NCBI GenBank assembly: GCA_026874595.1
Contig: CM049307.1
Coordinates: 23,785,079-23,849,078, forward strand
Length of the DNA: 64,000 nt
Source of the DNA: Sipunculus nudus
Taxonomy: Eukaryota; Annelida; Sipuncula; Golfingiida; Sipunculidae
Reading direction: 5' to 3'
This document shows, one piece after another, positions 23,901 to 37,900 of this stretch (its first letter is position 1; each line of letters begins with the position of its first letter). The translations under genes were made by a program, and so were the position numbers. The notes below the pieces were generated by a model. That model was not told the DNA's origin, made no database searches, and worked only from the letters and a program-made list of their open reading frames with translations.

Positions 23901-26900
23901 TTTATGTCCTGTTAACCAGGCCCAGTGACTACCACACTTACAGGTCCTGGGTGTGTTATCACATCAATTGCTGGGTCATAGGACTGAGGATACCCCGAAA
24001 GGTGGATTTGTTTGCGATTGAATGTGGCCTGGGGCACAGCTATCCCATTTAGCCTTAAGAGTGCTTACCCTGGGTGGAGGCCAGTCTTGTTAAAAATTTG
24101 ATGTAATAATTTCTAATTAATGGACAATTTTAATCGAATGATGTCTGATTAATGGACATGATTTCAGTTTGATAGTCTAATATAAAATGAATACCTGCAA
24201 ATACTCTGATATATGTCACTGCTTCCTGTCAGTGTCATACATAAAAGTACTAATTTGACACAGTTGCTGTAATTTGGCAGTCTCAAAAGTCAAGGATAAA
24301 TACAATTAATAGATGCCTAATATTTGGAAAAAGTGACCTCTAGTCAATTGTTTTGTTAAGCCAATTACACTAACCATGATCACTAAGCATACAAAATTTC
24401 AGGAAATGCATGAACCATCATCTCAGGAAAATACACAACTGGTATAACTTAGAAGTCTCAAAATAAAAATAAAATGGCATGTAAATAGGTTGCACAATGC
24501 TGCTACCACTTGTTCAACTGATAAGAATATCTATATAATCAATAGGCATATCACATTTTTTTGGGGAAACACTTGAAATCACTGCTGAGAAACTGGCACA
24601 ATTTGCTTTAATTTGCTTGACTTTAGCAGTCTAAAAAATATAAGAAAAATTCAATAGAATAACAGAAAAAGTACAGGTGGAACCACATATTTTACTCAGC
24701 TCATCAACTCTCTATTATCAGTGAGCAGACCATATTTTATTACAATATATGGTAATAATTTTGAAGAACTGGAGCCATTTGTCCAATGGAAAATTTTTGT
24801 TCAACGGCCTCACATCCTCAGAAAAGGTTGACTTCCACAGTGCTCAAAACATGTTTTTGCTATTTAGCTAGCATTATATATGTCACGGTTTCCTTATTTT
24901 GGGTGTTTCCAAGGAGATTTACCCGGACCTTTATGTCTCTCAAGCATGAATTTTCTGTGTCTTAAAGTTAGGACTAGTGCCTTGCTAAGGGAGGGACAGC
25001 TGAATAACCGGAAAACAGACAAAGACCCATCACTATGGTCAGCATGCTAAAATCAGCTGAGCTAAAAATTGAAAAAAATATTCCACTTCCAGTAGAATAA
25101 AGTAAAGATTTTCGCAAACTAATGTTCATTTAAGATGTAATAAGTTTTATATAATAGCATTCAGACTAGGTTTGTGTAATTTGAATGTTTTAAATATATT
25201 ATGTTAAAACAATGAGAGCAGGTACTTGTGTTATTTCAACATTGAGAAAACTGTATATGAGTAACAACCATGGGTGATCTATTTTACTTTGTTTGGTTTT
25301 TAAAATTCAGTAAAACAAGCTGGATATATGTAGAAAGGTTTCACATGTAACAGCTACAAGGTTGCTGACACTGAAACTTGTCTTGTTAATGAGATATGGT
25401 TAAGACTTCAACTGATAACGGTAAAGACGTCAAGGTTAATTATTCCAAACAATTTATATTGTTATTCAGCTCATGATTAATTTTGTGTCAGTGAATTATC
25501 TTTAACTGAAAAAATATTATGTTACCCTGACTCATGATTGACTTTTAATAAATTTAAATATTGTTTACATCTTTTTAATGGTATAAATATAAACTTCATG
25601 TCTTTACCGTTATTGTCATAACGGCAAAGACAAAATGGAAAAAATATTTTTTGTATCATTTCTGTTGAATTTTCTAATCTAGCTTTGCTGTTTCTACACA
25701 CATTTTGTGAGGACATATATTTTATTTCTGTGTAAAAATATTGTAATTCCTGATCAAAAAATTTTTGAAAATGTCTTTACTGTTATTTGTCACTTTTTGT
25801 GAAAATGGCCCATATATATATATAGACAAGAATGCATGTAAGGTACTTCAAATTTGATGGACTTTAGTCAGTTCAGCCAAGTGATGTACTTAATACATTT
25901 GCTGTGTGCTTGGTAAATGGAAAAGGAGTGAAAGGAGGCCTGATAGAAAAAGCTCAGTCAAGAGTAGTTGGAAGTCTGACATACAGGGGTATCATCATCA
26001 GCTGTTCTAGACGTTACCTGCTGTTACATTTTCCCATGTGCACATAACAGGTGCTACAGTAATTTTAACTAGGTAATCAACTATGTCTGGTGATCCTGGG
26101 GGATCTAGGAGATGTGACAAGGATCTCCATCAGTCTGCCTGGTGTGTCAGCTTTTAGTATGGGACATAATAATCTTAAACCACTACTCTTGATTCACAGC
26201 TGAATGACGTGGCATGTTTACCTTAAGTTTCCTCTCCTCTGATCTGATTATGACCATGCTTGATGGATTCTCTCATTTGATTTGTTATGTTTCCCTTAAA
26301 CCTTTCACACACAGAATCTAAATTATTTTGAGCTCCTGCTTAAAATGGAAGATGTATTACAATTAACATGGCTCTCTTTGCCTGGATAGAGCATTGCCTA
26401 TAATCAAGCTCGTTTCAGTCATTTCATTTTGTGACTCATTGATTTTTTTCTTTTTTATTCATTAGAGTAAGTTTGCCAGGTTTTAGAAATGATTAACAGA
26501 AAACACACTGTGGCACATTCCATTTTTTACTTGCTCATTGAATGTAACTGGTTTTAACAAAACTGATTTTGATTAATTTCTGGTGTTTTGATGGAAATTG
26601 TAGATTTTAAGGTTAATATCAGAAGCAAGAGTTCATTCAGTTAAAGAAATCAGGTTTTGTTGGTTAATCTGGAGGAAAACTTTAAATTAATCTGTGCAGG
26701 ACTTTAACATTAACAGATTAGATGTCTTTACTTCAGTAAGATGTCCTAGGACCAGTTTATAATTGTAATTCTAACAGTTTCTTGAAGTAAACCAGTGGGA
26801 TCATTAATATCTTGAACTATATAATGTACCTACAGGGTTTTAAAGTACCTATCAGCTGGTTATTGTTGTCCTGCTATTTGATCATTTATTTTCATGTTTT

Positions 26901-29900
26901 GTGATAAAGTGATGAAGTCTTATATATAGGTAAATCCAGGCATCATCATTAGAAACAGCAAATTAAGTCCTGACAGTCCCATAGTGAATAGATAACATAT
27001 ATAAACAAAGTTAATTTCTAGGAGCCCCCTAGGAAACCAACTGTTATCATTTGAACAGAAGGAAGAATTTAAGCAGGTGTAATAAAGTTTTGCTTTTTGT
27101 GCTTCCACCATGAAATATCATACAAGCTTGTCTTAGTAGTATCATGTACTGTGTAGTTTACCAAGATATCAAGGATCTTTTCAGCTGATGTCTGTTTGAT
27201 AAATAGATATGACTCATTTTTTAACCAAACTTGTTAATAAAAAGACACATATGGTTCAGATATAAAATTATATATTTATAAGACTTTTGGATGAGGTAAA
27301 CTCAATGATGTTAAAAAGGACTTACTGGAACTGAGCAGACCATTACCAAGTAACAGTTATAACCATTTATTTTAGTATTTTTACTCTTGAGACTAAAGCA
27401 GATTTATATTTCTATTCATTTAGACTGAATTCTCAAAAGGACACACCTTACAAAAATTGTCAATAATTTCAGTGTTGTAGCTAAAGAGTTTCACACTTCA
27501 TACAAACATACACACACATATTTAATCAACTTTGCCACTGAAAATGGCCATGCATAAAAAATTTAAGTATTATGTTTACAGCATTAAAATATACATGGCT
27601 GTCAGTGATATGCATGGCAAATCATGTGGATTCATGTAGCTGTGTTATTTTATCTGTACAGTGCTGTGTTATTATATCTTTCAGATATTTGTACAATGTG
27701 CTGTGTAAAAATCAGACGGTGACAGAACAGAACAAGAGCTTACTAGTAGAGACCCTCCGATCAATATCAGAAATCCTTATCTGGGGCGACCAAAATGACA
27801 GCTCTGTGTTTGAGTAAGTACATCATCTGACTGATTTATTTGGAGAAGACTGGGCAAGTATCTAAGATAATATGATGATTGTATATCAGTACTACATGAA
27901 TATATGTTATACTAATGAGAGGATATTTGACAATCAATAAATTTTAATTATGGGCTACTGATCATGATTGGTTCCTAATCCTCCCTCTTTGGAAGCTGAA
28001 TCTGTTAGGCATACATGCTTGTTCATAGTTCAAATGATGTTACTTTTTTTGTGAAAATTCATTTGGAAAAGGACACATCAATTAGACCTATATGGTAAAA
28101 TAGGAACACCTAATATGAATTTAATTTGTTTAAAATCTCAAAGTTAATTTTGTCAATGGATAAGTAAGGGTATGGGATGGATGTCTTCTCCTCACCCCAT
28201 GCATGATACTTTAAAAGCTCAGTAAGACCAACTGTCAGTTGTCTAAACAGTAAGTAGATGGGGATATCTTCATACAGGCGAATATCTCTTATTAAAACCA
28301 GTTGATAATAAAAAAGAATATTAATCTATGGATTTCAGGATTTTCAGCCATGATTCTTGTAATTATAAGTACCATATTCATATTCAGATCTTTTTAGTGT
28401 TTGGATGTCTTCTGTATTTGTGACTGATTAAAATTTTTCCTTGTTTGCAGCTTTTTCTTGGAGAAGAATATGTTGGCCTTTTTCTTGCGCTTCATGCGAC
28501 AAAAGTCTGGACGTTACATTTGTGTACAACTACTCCAGACTTTGAATATTCTGTTTGAGAATATCAGCAATGAAACATCTGTCTGTAAGTTCACTGTTTG
28601 ACACTGAGTCTCTCTCTAAACATATAGCACCCAAGAAAATATTTGTGCCTCCTTTGAGATTGTATTTGTTATAGCTTATCACCTAAATTTAAGTAAAAAA
28701 TCATAATTGTATATGATAGTTCCTTGTGCAGTTCAAATTAATCCTATGTACTCAGAAGTAGATCATTAGATGGCTTTAAGATTGATATGACATTCTTGAA
28801 GTGTTTAGCAAAGTACTGTTTAATTAATTATCAAAATTGGTAGTTCCTGTTAGACGCAAAGTGCATACCTCGGTATATATATTCCCTTTGCTTTCAGATT
28901 ATCTGCTGTCAAACAACCACATTAATTCCATAATTGTGCACAAGTTTGACTTCTCAGATGAAGAGGTAAGTGTAGCTTACATAACCAGGTACCATAATGC
29001 ACCAGTGAACACAAAATGGTTAAATATAGGACAGTATAACATATATATATATACAATTATATATATAAAGGAATGGAAGAACACAAGTATTTCTTCGTTA
29101 ACACCAAACTTTTTCTGACTCAGTGAAATTACCAAATTACTTGTTCAGTAATAGTATAAACATTTTTGTTTAAAGTCCATGAATTACTGCTCAAAAGGCA
29201 TTGATGGATTAATTAGATGGATTAGCAAACCTTGCAGAATAAGACAGGAGTTTTTGTTGCACCTAGTTGTAAGTTTGTGAAAATTGAATGCTTAGACTAA
29301 ATGATATTCATTTTCTGCTTTCAGGTGATGGCTTATTATATATCATTCTTGAAGACTTTGTCACTGAAGCTGAACAAACATACCATCCATTTCTTCTACA
29401 ATGAAGTGAGCTATTCTGTTGAACCAACAACTGTTTGTTAATCATTTGTGTCGTAATTGCATGAGTTACATATTCCATATCAGTATAACAGTTGACAAGA
29501 GGCAGAGAACATTGTAGCTGTTTGTCTTGCTTCATTATACTTTTAGCATGTTAAATCTACCTCCTTCAGTCCATCATTTCTGTCTAAATCCAACAAAGAA
29601 AAGTGTTACTTTTAGTTGAGTTGTAAAAGACTCCCATATTTGCCCGAAACACAGAAATGCTAATCACTACCTTCTTGTCAGCTCAGGCTTGATAATAACC
29701 ATCTGATCATATTGCATGTTGAGACTGAACAATAATGAAAATTCTGTAAATCAAATAGGCAGAAATAATATTAATAGCAAAATATATATATTCAGTGTTA
29801 GAGAAATTTCAGATGATTGAATCAGTTGTATATATAATGCTTAATATTCAAAATTGTGTATTTTATGCTTAATGTTTAAATCATACATGTGGAAAATTAG

Positions 29901-32900
29901 TTTTAATTTGTTAATCAGTAAGATTATTTGTAAAAATATGCTTGAAATTTTTTTGATTTTACAAGATGACTTAATTTTTTCTCACTGTCCCTTCTTTGCT
30001 TGGAATCCCCATGTATTCATGATCCTGCATATCCTCTGTTCTGTTTAAATGTGGCAGTGTTCATGTAGTCATGTGTCTGGCCTTAACCCAGCATGTACGT
30101 GATGTACTTGTCATGTGCTAGTCCCTTCAGGTTGCTTTCAGCTTAGTACATATTACCTCACCCAAGGAGAATATGTTTCCATCTGTACTTGTATGTCTGT
30201 CAGTCATATCATTCTGAATTTTGTCAATGCATAATGTAACACTGGTTGAGGTGAATAGTTTGGGTGACAGGATGAACCATATAGTGCAGGTGTTAATCAG
30301 GGTCTAAATACAGATTTGTTTAGAATCATATTTTCAACAACTGAACATACCTTTCATAATTATTAACTGCTCCAGAGAACCATTTCTGTGTAGAAAGTCC
30401 CACTGTTAGTTTATGTACATCGCAAATTCCCATCTTAACCAAAAGGATCAATTCTCTCTCTAAAACCCTGACCAAAGGAAATCCCTTACATCTCTATCAC
30501 TCTTCCAAGGCACCCCCCCCCCCCTTCCCCAATCCTCCTTTACACCCCCCAGTTGTGTACCTGTATTAGGTAACTAGTGATGTTGGTATGTTGACCATCT
30601 TCCAGACTATGTTGTATAGACTGGTGCACCCTGCATTGTCCCCGCTTTGCTGCCCAGGTCAGGCTAGCTTTGTCACTCGCAGTTGAATTTATTTCATGAT
30701 ATTTGTAGAATTCTGTATTAGAATATGAGAAGTCTTCACACAAATCTCAAAAGGTAAGACCTATGAAGAAGATATGTATTTTGATGACATGTCAGTGCAT
30801 GGGGCTCATTTAATAATTGCACTTAAGGGGGCCTTTTCTGATATCAGGCATCTAGTAAGTAAAGATAATTCCTTGAACATTTTATAAGAGGCCACAAAAA
30901 AACTATCCCACTGCACACAGGCTTTTCATTTTGTTTAAAGCCTTGTGTTTATAACATGATGGGGTACATTGCAACTAGTTTTTGCAACTAGTATCTTTTC
31001 AATTTCCGCACATATGCTTGCTTGCACATCTGTCACAAGGCCTCATACATACAGAGATATTTTTCATTGTGATGTTATTGTAACGGGTGAAAATAGATAC
31101 CAGGCCCAAATGTGGGTTCGAACCCGTAACCTGTGACACACAAGTCAGACGTTCTACCTCCTTGCTAATAAAGCAAGCTTCACTAGCAAGGCCAGTAGGA
31201 ATGCTTTTGCGTGTCAGGTTACATTCACCCCCTCTCTGGGAACGTTCTGTCCCCAGAACGTGGGATCTATCCCGGGGGTCACACACGTGAACTGGGTAGG
31301 GCAGTATATGCCACGACACCAATTTCATTATCAAGGCCAGTAGGAACGCTTTTGTGTGTCTGGTTACATTATCATGATGTCATGCTTTGGATATCAGCCA
31401 GGTATCTCTTTGTATTTATTATGCTTCTTTTGCATTAAGGCCACAACTGTAAATAATAACAGTTGACCTCTCCAAATGGGGCCCTTTCTTATCCACCTGA
31501 CTGAACCTAAACACAAGAGTGCCATTGAAAAATAAGCAGTGTACATCATGCAGCAATTCCTCTATAGAGTGGGACTGTCTTTCAGTGTCAATATGATTGA
31601 TTGAATTGGGATTCCTATTAATTGTGCAGGGTAAAAGTCTTAAGGTCTTAGTACAAAGGATCAATGGCATCAGACTACAGACACAATAAAACAGCTTTTA
31701 TACTTCAGCATCACACCTGCCGAAACTTATTAGATGAATGGTTACCGATATCTCGTTTCTTGCTCTGTGGTTTAACCGGTTAATATTATCTAGCAACATT
31801 TAAAACAATGCACTGTAGACAGTATTGTAATCCTTTTTATTTTGTTCTAAATTAATTATCCAAAGAATGTTAATCAGTTGTTGATCACAAACATTTACAT
31901 TCATCCAGTTACAGTCATTATTATCATCAAATAATTTGTTTATGCATCCACAGTGGAATATGATGCATATTGGCAACAAAGCATAATCTCTCATATTGAC
32001 TGTTCTATAGTTTTGTTGCATTTTGATTTATTTTCCCTGTAAATAATTTTTCAGCCACATTAGTGGATAATTAAAGTGGAGAACAGAAAAACAGGTGAAG
32101 TTTCATTAACTCATGTAATGTTATTTTTTCAGCATACAAATGATTTTGCACTATACACAGAAGCCATCAAGTTCTTCAACCACTCTGAGAGCATGGTCCG
32201 CATTGCTGTCAGAACCATCACCCTCAACGTTTATAAAGGTAAGGAAGAGGGCGGAGCATCTGTCTGCTCACCAAGTGTCAATCACTGTTGAATCTTGAGC
32301 CTGAAGGGGGCATGATTTGGGCTAATGAGCTTGGTCTTATCCATGCCACAAGCCTTTGAAATATATTATACAGTGACATATATCATACAAGCTTTAATAT
32401 ATATATACAAGAGCCTACAGTCACAGGTCTTATACGTGATTACATTGTTAACAGTCAAATACATGTGTTCTGTTCCTATACCTCAAGTAATTTTTGTGTA
32501 TTAAAATTGCTGAAGTTATTCTGTTAATGTGCACACATCTTGCTGTGTATGTATCTTTCAGGAATCACTGACAAGATTTCTTTGCTTACGGAAAGGTTGT
32601 TGTCTACCTCACCTTTTTTATATAAGACCTTTGGCTGTAGGGTTTGTGTTTAAGCTTTTGTATGATGATTTCAAAAGCAAGTGATCATACTTTCTATGTC
32701 TGGCTGAGTGTCTAGCACACTGTGTCTCTCTGCTCTTGTCTCTCTTGATTAATTGATAACATTTGTCAAGGTTTCCTACACATGCCTGTACCATGATTTA
32801 TTGTGAATAAAACAAGATTTTCAAAATCTAACAAACACATGTAAGAGTAACTCGGTGATAACATAACTGAGGATTTATTCAAACACAATGATTTAGTATG

Positions 32901-34897
32901 GAAGAGGGCTTTGAGAAATTATGAGAATAATAAAAATGTAAAAAGCATTTTCAACCTTTTGGTATGTTTGTGTCAAAAAATTTTAATCCATGCTGGAATC
33001 AGTTAAATAAAATATGATAATAAGAAGTATGAAGAGCTCTTTGGCCTTTTCAGTATTTGTTTTTTATTTCTTAATTATTTTGCTTTTGTTCAGCAGTTAA
33101 CTTTTTAAGTTTTGTATTGTCTTTGAAAAGATTTGGACAGACTGCAGAGTGTATGAATCCTGATGTGGGTCTAAAAAAAAAGAAAAGTTGATGTAAATAG
33201 TTATAATAAGAGATGTATGTCTTTGTCAACTAGTACTGACAACATTTTTGTGTAATTTGTGAAAGTTTGTCAAAGTGTTAAGTTCACTTGGTTTAAAGTA
33301 AACCCCATATTTACTTATGTGTAAAGATGTGCCCACTTGTAAAATGTACACTCTCACTGATGTAAGACTAACTTGAAGTTAAAAATGGTACTAATGATTC
33401 TAATATTGTTAACACTGTGGTTGTAGATTTAGGATATACTGGAACTTGTTATATGTCAGATTTGTGATGACATGACTGTAAACTGATGTCATCTGTTTGT
33501 TTCAAGCTTGCCAGTTCTCTGTCAAATATGACGAGCAGGGCAGAACACAAGGTAGCTCTTACTGACTTGGCTTGCTTGAGTTCTGCACGGGTGCTGGGCG
33601 GGCTCGGCTGGCAGTGTGCCTCTGTTATGCCAGGCTTCACTTACCCATTACTGTACTAAGCCTAAAACACACAAATATACATTCCCCATATGTGTCAAGC
33701 ATTAATGATCCACCAATAGTGACTGGTACCACCAAAGTGACTGATAATGTCAGCTTGCAATTAACAACATTAATATATTTTTGGGAATGTCATGATGCTG
33801 TTCTGGTCTTAACAGTAGAAGTTCCTTTGGTGTCTTGTTTAAGCTATTCACTTGCATGAAGACCCCAGGCCAAAGGCTATATCAAGATATAGAAGGGGGT
33901 GCCTCAAGGTCTAGGTCTGAATAAGATCTTGCCATAGAGTGTTGGTCAAAGTAGAATGGATAATATTTGCTGCCTTTATTGGCTTATTGCTTTGTTTATT
34001 CCCCCAACAATGAACAGACTTAAGAGAAAAAAATGTTAAATAAAGCTGGATTAACCTGATCGTCAGTTTTGATTTCAGTATCAAAGAAATAATGGCTATC
34101 TTTATTATATTAACTTAATCAGATGAACTTTCTATGTTAAAACCATGATCACATTTTAGTTTTTACTGTTTTTCCGGCCAGATATTTATATTAGTAATTT
34201 GCTGTTCTGTTGTCAACTAATAAATATTCCAAATCTCAGACCTGGTCCCAAAGTTTATCCCCAGTTCCAAAGGATTTTTCTTCATTCAAAACTACTGAAG
34301 TCATATGGTAACATTTATGAAGTTATTAAACATGGAATATGGTCTCATGCTTTTGGTTAAAAGGTGAGCTTGTACCCTAGATTTCAAGCCTTGAACTCAA
34401 TTTCCTTTTTGTGGAACCACAAGACCCTTAATGCTTGACACACATGTATGTAAATGTTTGTGTGATAGACTTACACAAAGAAACACCAGGGCTCACAAAA
34501 AACACTATTGGCACCATCTGCATATATCCATATGATATAATTAGCATCTATAGAAAGTATGATTGACAAGAACCCTGGTATTTGTTTGTGTAAACTCTGT
34601 TGGTTATTGGTAGAGGCACATTTGAAATTGAGTTTGAATCCAGTATGCAGGATGTTATTGCACCACACCAAAACTCTATTGTTTTAGTAATTTCATTAAT
34701 GCAAAATTAACGTAAAGCTTAATCCCTTGAAGAACTTCTTCGAGATGTTTTTGTTTTAAACCTCTCCTTATAGACACCCTTTTATTATGGTCACATATCT
34801 TTTATAGAAATTCTGAGGCCTGCAATCTCTCTTATAGGACCCATCTCTGTTATGGAAAAAAACTCCTACCTTTTTCTTTAATTAGGAAGTTCCACTG

Positions 34898-34945
<48 letters not shown>

Positions 34946-37900
34946 ACTGAATGACAAGGCCTAGCATTTTGAGTTTGTTTGGTAACAGGTGTTTTCCCAA
35001 TTAGCATTTAATTATAACACTGTAATGTAGAAATTCAAACTCTTTATCCCTTAATTAAATATTTATTGATTTATATGTTTATATGTTAACAGATGTCTGT
35101 AATTTTCATGTAAATGCCATGTGATAGTATTCTGCCATGATAATTTGTCAGATAGGATACTTATACATATCCTCTGTGTCATATAAAATGTCAAATTATT
35201 ATGCTCTTTGTGTAGTAGCTTTTGTGAACTATGAAGCATATATATTTTATCTGTAAATTAACCACCAGAAATCACAGATATTGGTATTTTAATAAATGTT
35301 ATACTCTGGTTCTTAATGACGGTAAACTTAAAGATGTATTTATTAATGTTCCAGTTCATTAAGTACCGCACCTATTTTTTTACCAGATATATTTAAATGG
35401 GTATCCCTGTAATGTTGCTAGTGTGCAGTTTTGTAATGTTCATTTAAACATGACTACCTACCAGTAGGCGGGATCATTATGCATCGAGACTGGTCATGTT
35501 GATGAATTTGACTAGAGTAAATCAACCCAAGTGCAAATTTTAGAAGGTATTATTTGTTATGTGCCATTATTAACAGATACAGGGCTCAAACCATATCTTG
35601 GAAGCAGTTGTCCAGCAGACATGTTCTGTTGACAGCTACCAGATGCCCTAATTTATGGTGTCCCCAACTTTTATGTTGTTCCTGATCCTGGCACAAATAG
35701 CCAATATTTTCAATGCATCAAGCAATCTGCTATTCAGACAGTTTCAGCAAATCAGGGGTGTGCATCCCTTTGCATTTCACAAATAAAATCTAATTTACCT
35801 GTCCAAAATGCAGATCAATCCTTTTGCAAAAAAGTAGCCAACTGATAAACTACTACATGGTGTGTCACCTTTTATTGGGCTGTAATGATATATGTCATGA
35901 TATGATACACATCGCTCACAATACGATACCCGATGTGACATGATACGATACAAGTAAGTAACTGTAGTGTTCAGATATCAAGTCAATGCTCTATTTGAAG
36001 CTATATTTATACTGGCCGTGCCAGTGTCTCAAGACCAAAGGAATTTGAATAATGAAAAATGAAACATTCCCTTCAATTGGTTTGATCATTTGGTGACTTG
36101 CCATTTAGATGCAAATCAGCTGATTTCCAGCTGATAATGTTTTTGCCTTACTTGGGCTTGGCTGTTGTGTATTATGAGACAACAGTTGCTAATGAAATGT
36201 GGGAATGTCTTGCAAAATGTCATATATCATTAACATATTATACAGGGGCATCTGATAATAACAATACAAGATTCAACTTTATACTGCAATGTATTGGTGA
36301 ATTCTTATAGCCCTTGATGTTTCCCATAGCTTTACTAATTGAAATTTTACTCATTTTTTTTTTGCTTATTCAGTGTTTGTTACCAAAATTCAAGAGGGAC
36401 ACAGGATTGCATGTTAATAGGACACAGATTTTAAATAATCTGATGGATTTACTTGTGTAGGGATACAAACACCCAATCTTACACCCAGCCCAGACATGGG
36501 AGTGAAGCATTTAACAGTACTTATACCAATATGACTCATGTGAATTCATGTTTGGATTTGCAAACCCCCTTTTATAGTGAAAAACTCAGGGGAATTTTTT
36601 TTTGGTAACTGGGTTATTCACTCTGCTGGTGCACATGTATCCATACATTTTCACTAATGTGTCAATAAAGTGTCAAACTGTCAGAAAAATTTATAATTAA
36701 AAAAAAAACATGACAGTTGTACACTGCTTGAATTGCCCATTCAGACAATCCTGAAAATAAGCAAGCATCCCCCTCATGAATGTACAGTTGGCTCATACCT
36801 CAGACAACCTTTAATAGAACATTAACATCAGGAGTCCCATTTGCTATTCTAGTTTAAATATCTCTGGCTACTGCCCCTTGTGCAGGTGAAATGTTTGATG
36901 TAGGGTATTCCCATAGCAGCCTGTCAGTGTTGAACAGCAAACCTTACTGGCTCTGCATGAATGTATCTATTTGATGGCGTAAACGCTGATGGAGATGGGC
37001 ATTGGTGCTGTGTGTATTTCCTGCGGTTTTAGAAAGGTGGAATGGTGGCTGCTGTGACTTTACCCTCTGCTCGTTTCCTGGAAACTGCTCTGCTCATTAA
37101 TACTGTACCATAGCTTATAATACAGCATTTGATGCGTAGCATGATCAAGGGGACAATTTTCTGCTTCCATATGCCTACATAATATATCCACTGGTCAGTT
37201 GAAGAATGAAAGGCCTGGGAGGAAAATGCACCCCTCAGTGTCATGTTTAAAATTTATCTCATATCACAGTACCTGAGTGTCCTTGACTAATGAAAAATAT
37301 GATTGTGGGTCTCCACTAAAATACTTATGTTGAAATACCATATTTTTCATTTCAGTAGTACATGTTTGCAGAGCATCATGTTGAGAATCCAAAGTCCAAA
37401 TTTAAACACTATAAATTGTCCATTGGGCATAAAGCTGTAGTGCATGCATGCATATGTTTTAGCTTTAAAAATCAGAATCTGTTATATTTATTATTTCCAA
37501 ACTTTATTTTCATTATATTTTTGGTGTTGGTCATGAAAATGAATTCTTGGCACAGTTCAGTAAATGAACATATTTTACGATCATGATCTGTAGTCTGTTC
37601 TGGAAAGGGTTATCCAAATGTTGATTTTTTAGGGGATTTTTTTTTTTCAAAGAGACCTATTAATGATATGTTACCTTGAACTGACTGAAGAAGTGGCTCA
37701 TGTGAAAGTAATTCAACTCGGTGCCCTTGCAGATATTGAGTGTAAAAAGTTAGTTTAATATCTGAGGAATTTATTCATGAGTTTAATAATAATATCTAAG
37801 GAATTCATTCATGACTGGATTGAATGAATGCATCAAGGACACCAGATACTTGCATTAACAGTAACTTTTTGGAGACACTGATGGTGGGACCATAAGTATT

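Larger units (their letters stand above)
29406..32132. other. CLEC16A intron 5
   Basis: Holds a dispersed repeat at 30826-31000 that recurs in intron 8, a C-rich patch near 30510-30550 and a tRNA-derived SINE-like block at 31081-31375. The rest is plain AT-rich intron. Confidence 0.5.

Noticed and set aside
31081-31160. Functional tRNA gene on the minus strand
   Set aside because: A and B boxes are present, but the acceptor stem does not pair and the block continues as a longer repeat, so a SINE is more likely.
33570-33640. Extra CLEC16A exon in a GC-richer patch of intron 6
   Set aside because: No acceptor/donor pair keeps the reading phase between exons 6 and 7, and the protein is already continuous with the family without it.
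35885-35952. Mobile element end suggested by degenerate 'gatac' repeats
   Set aside because: Only a short imprecise repeat; no inverted partner or defined border found.
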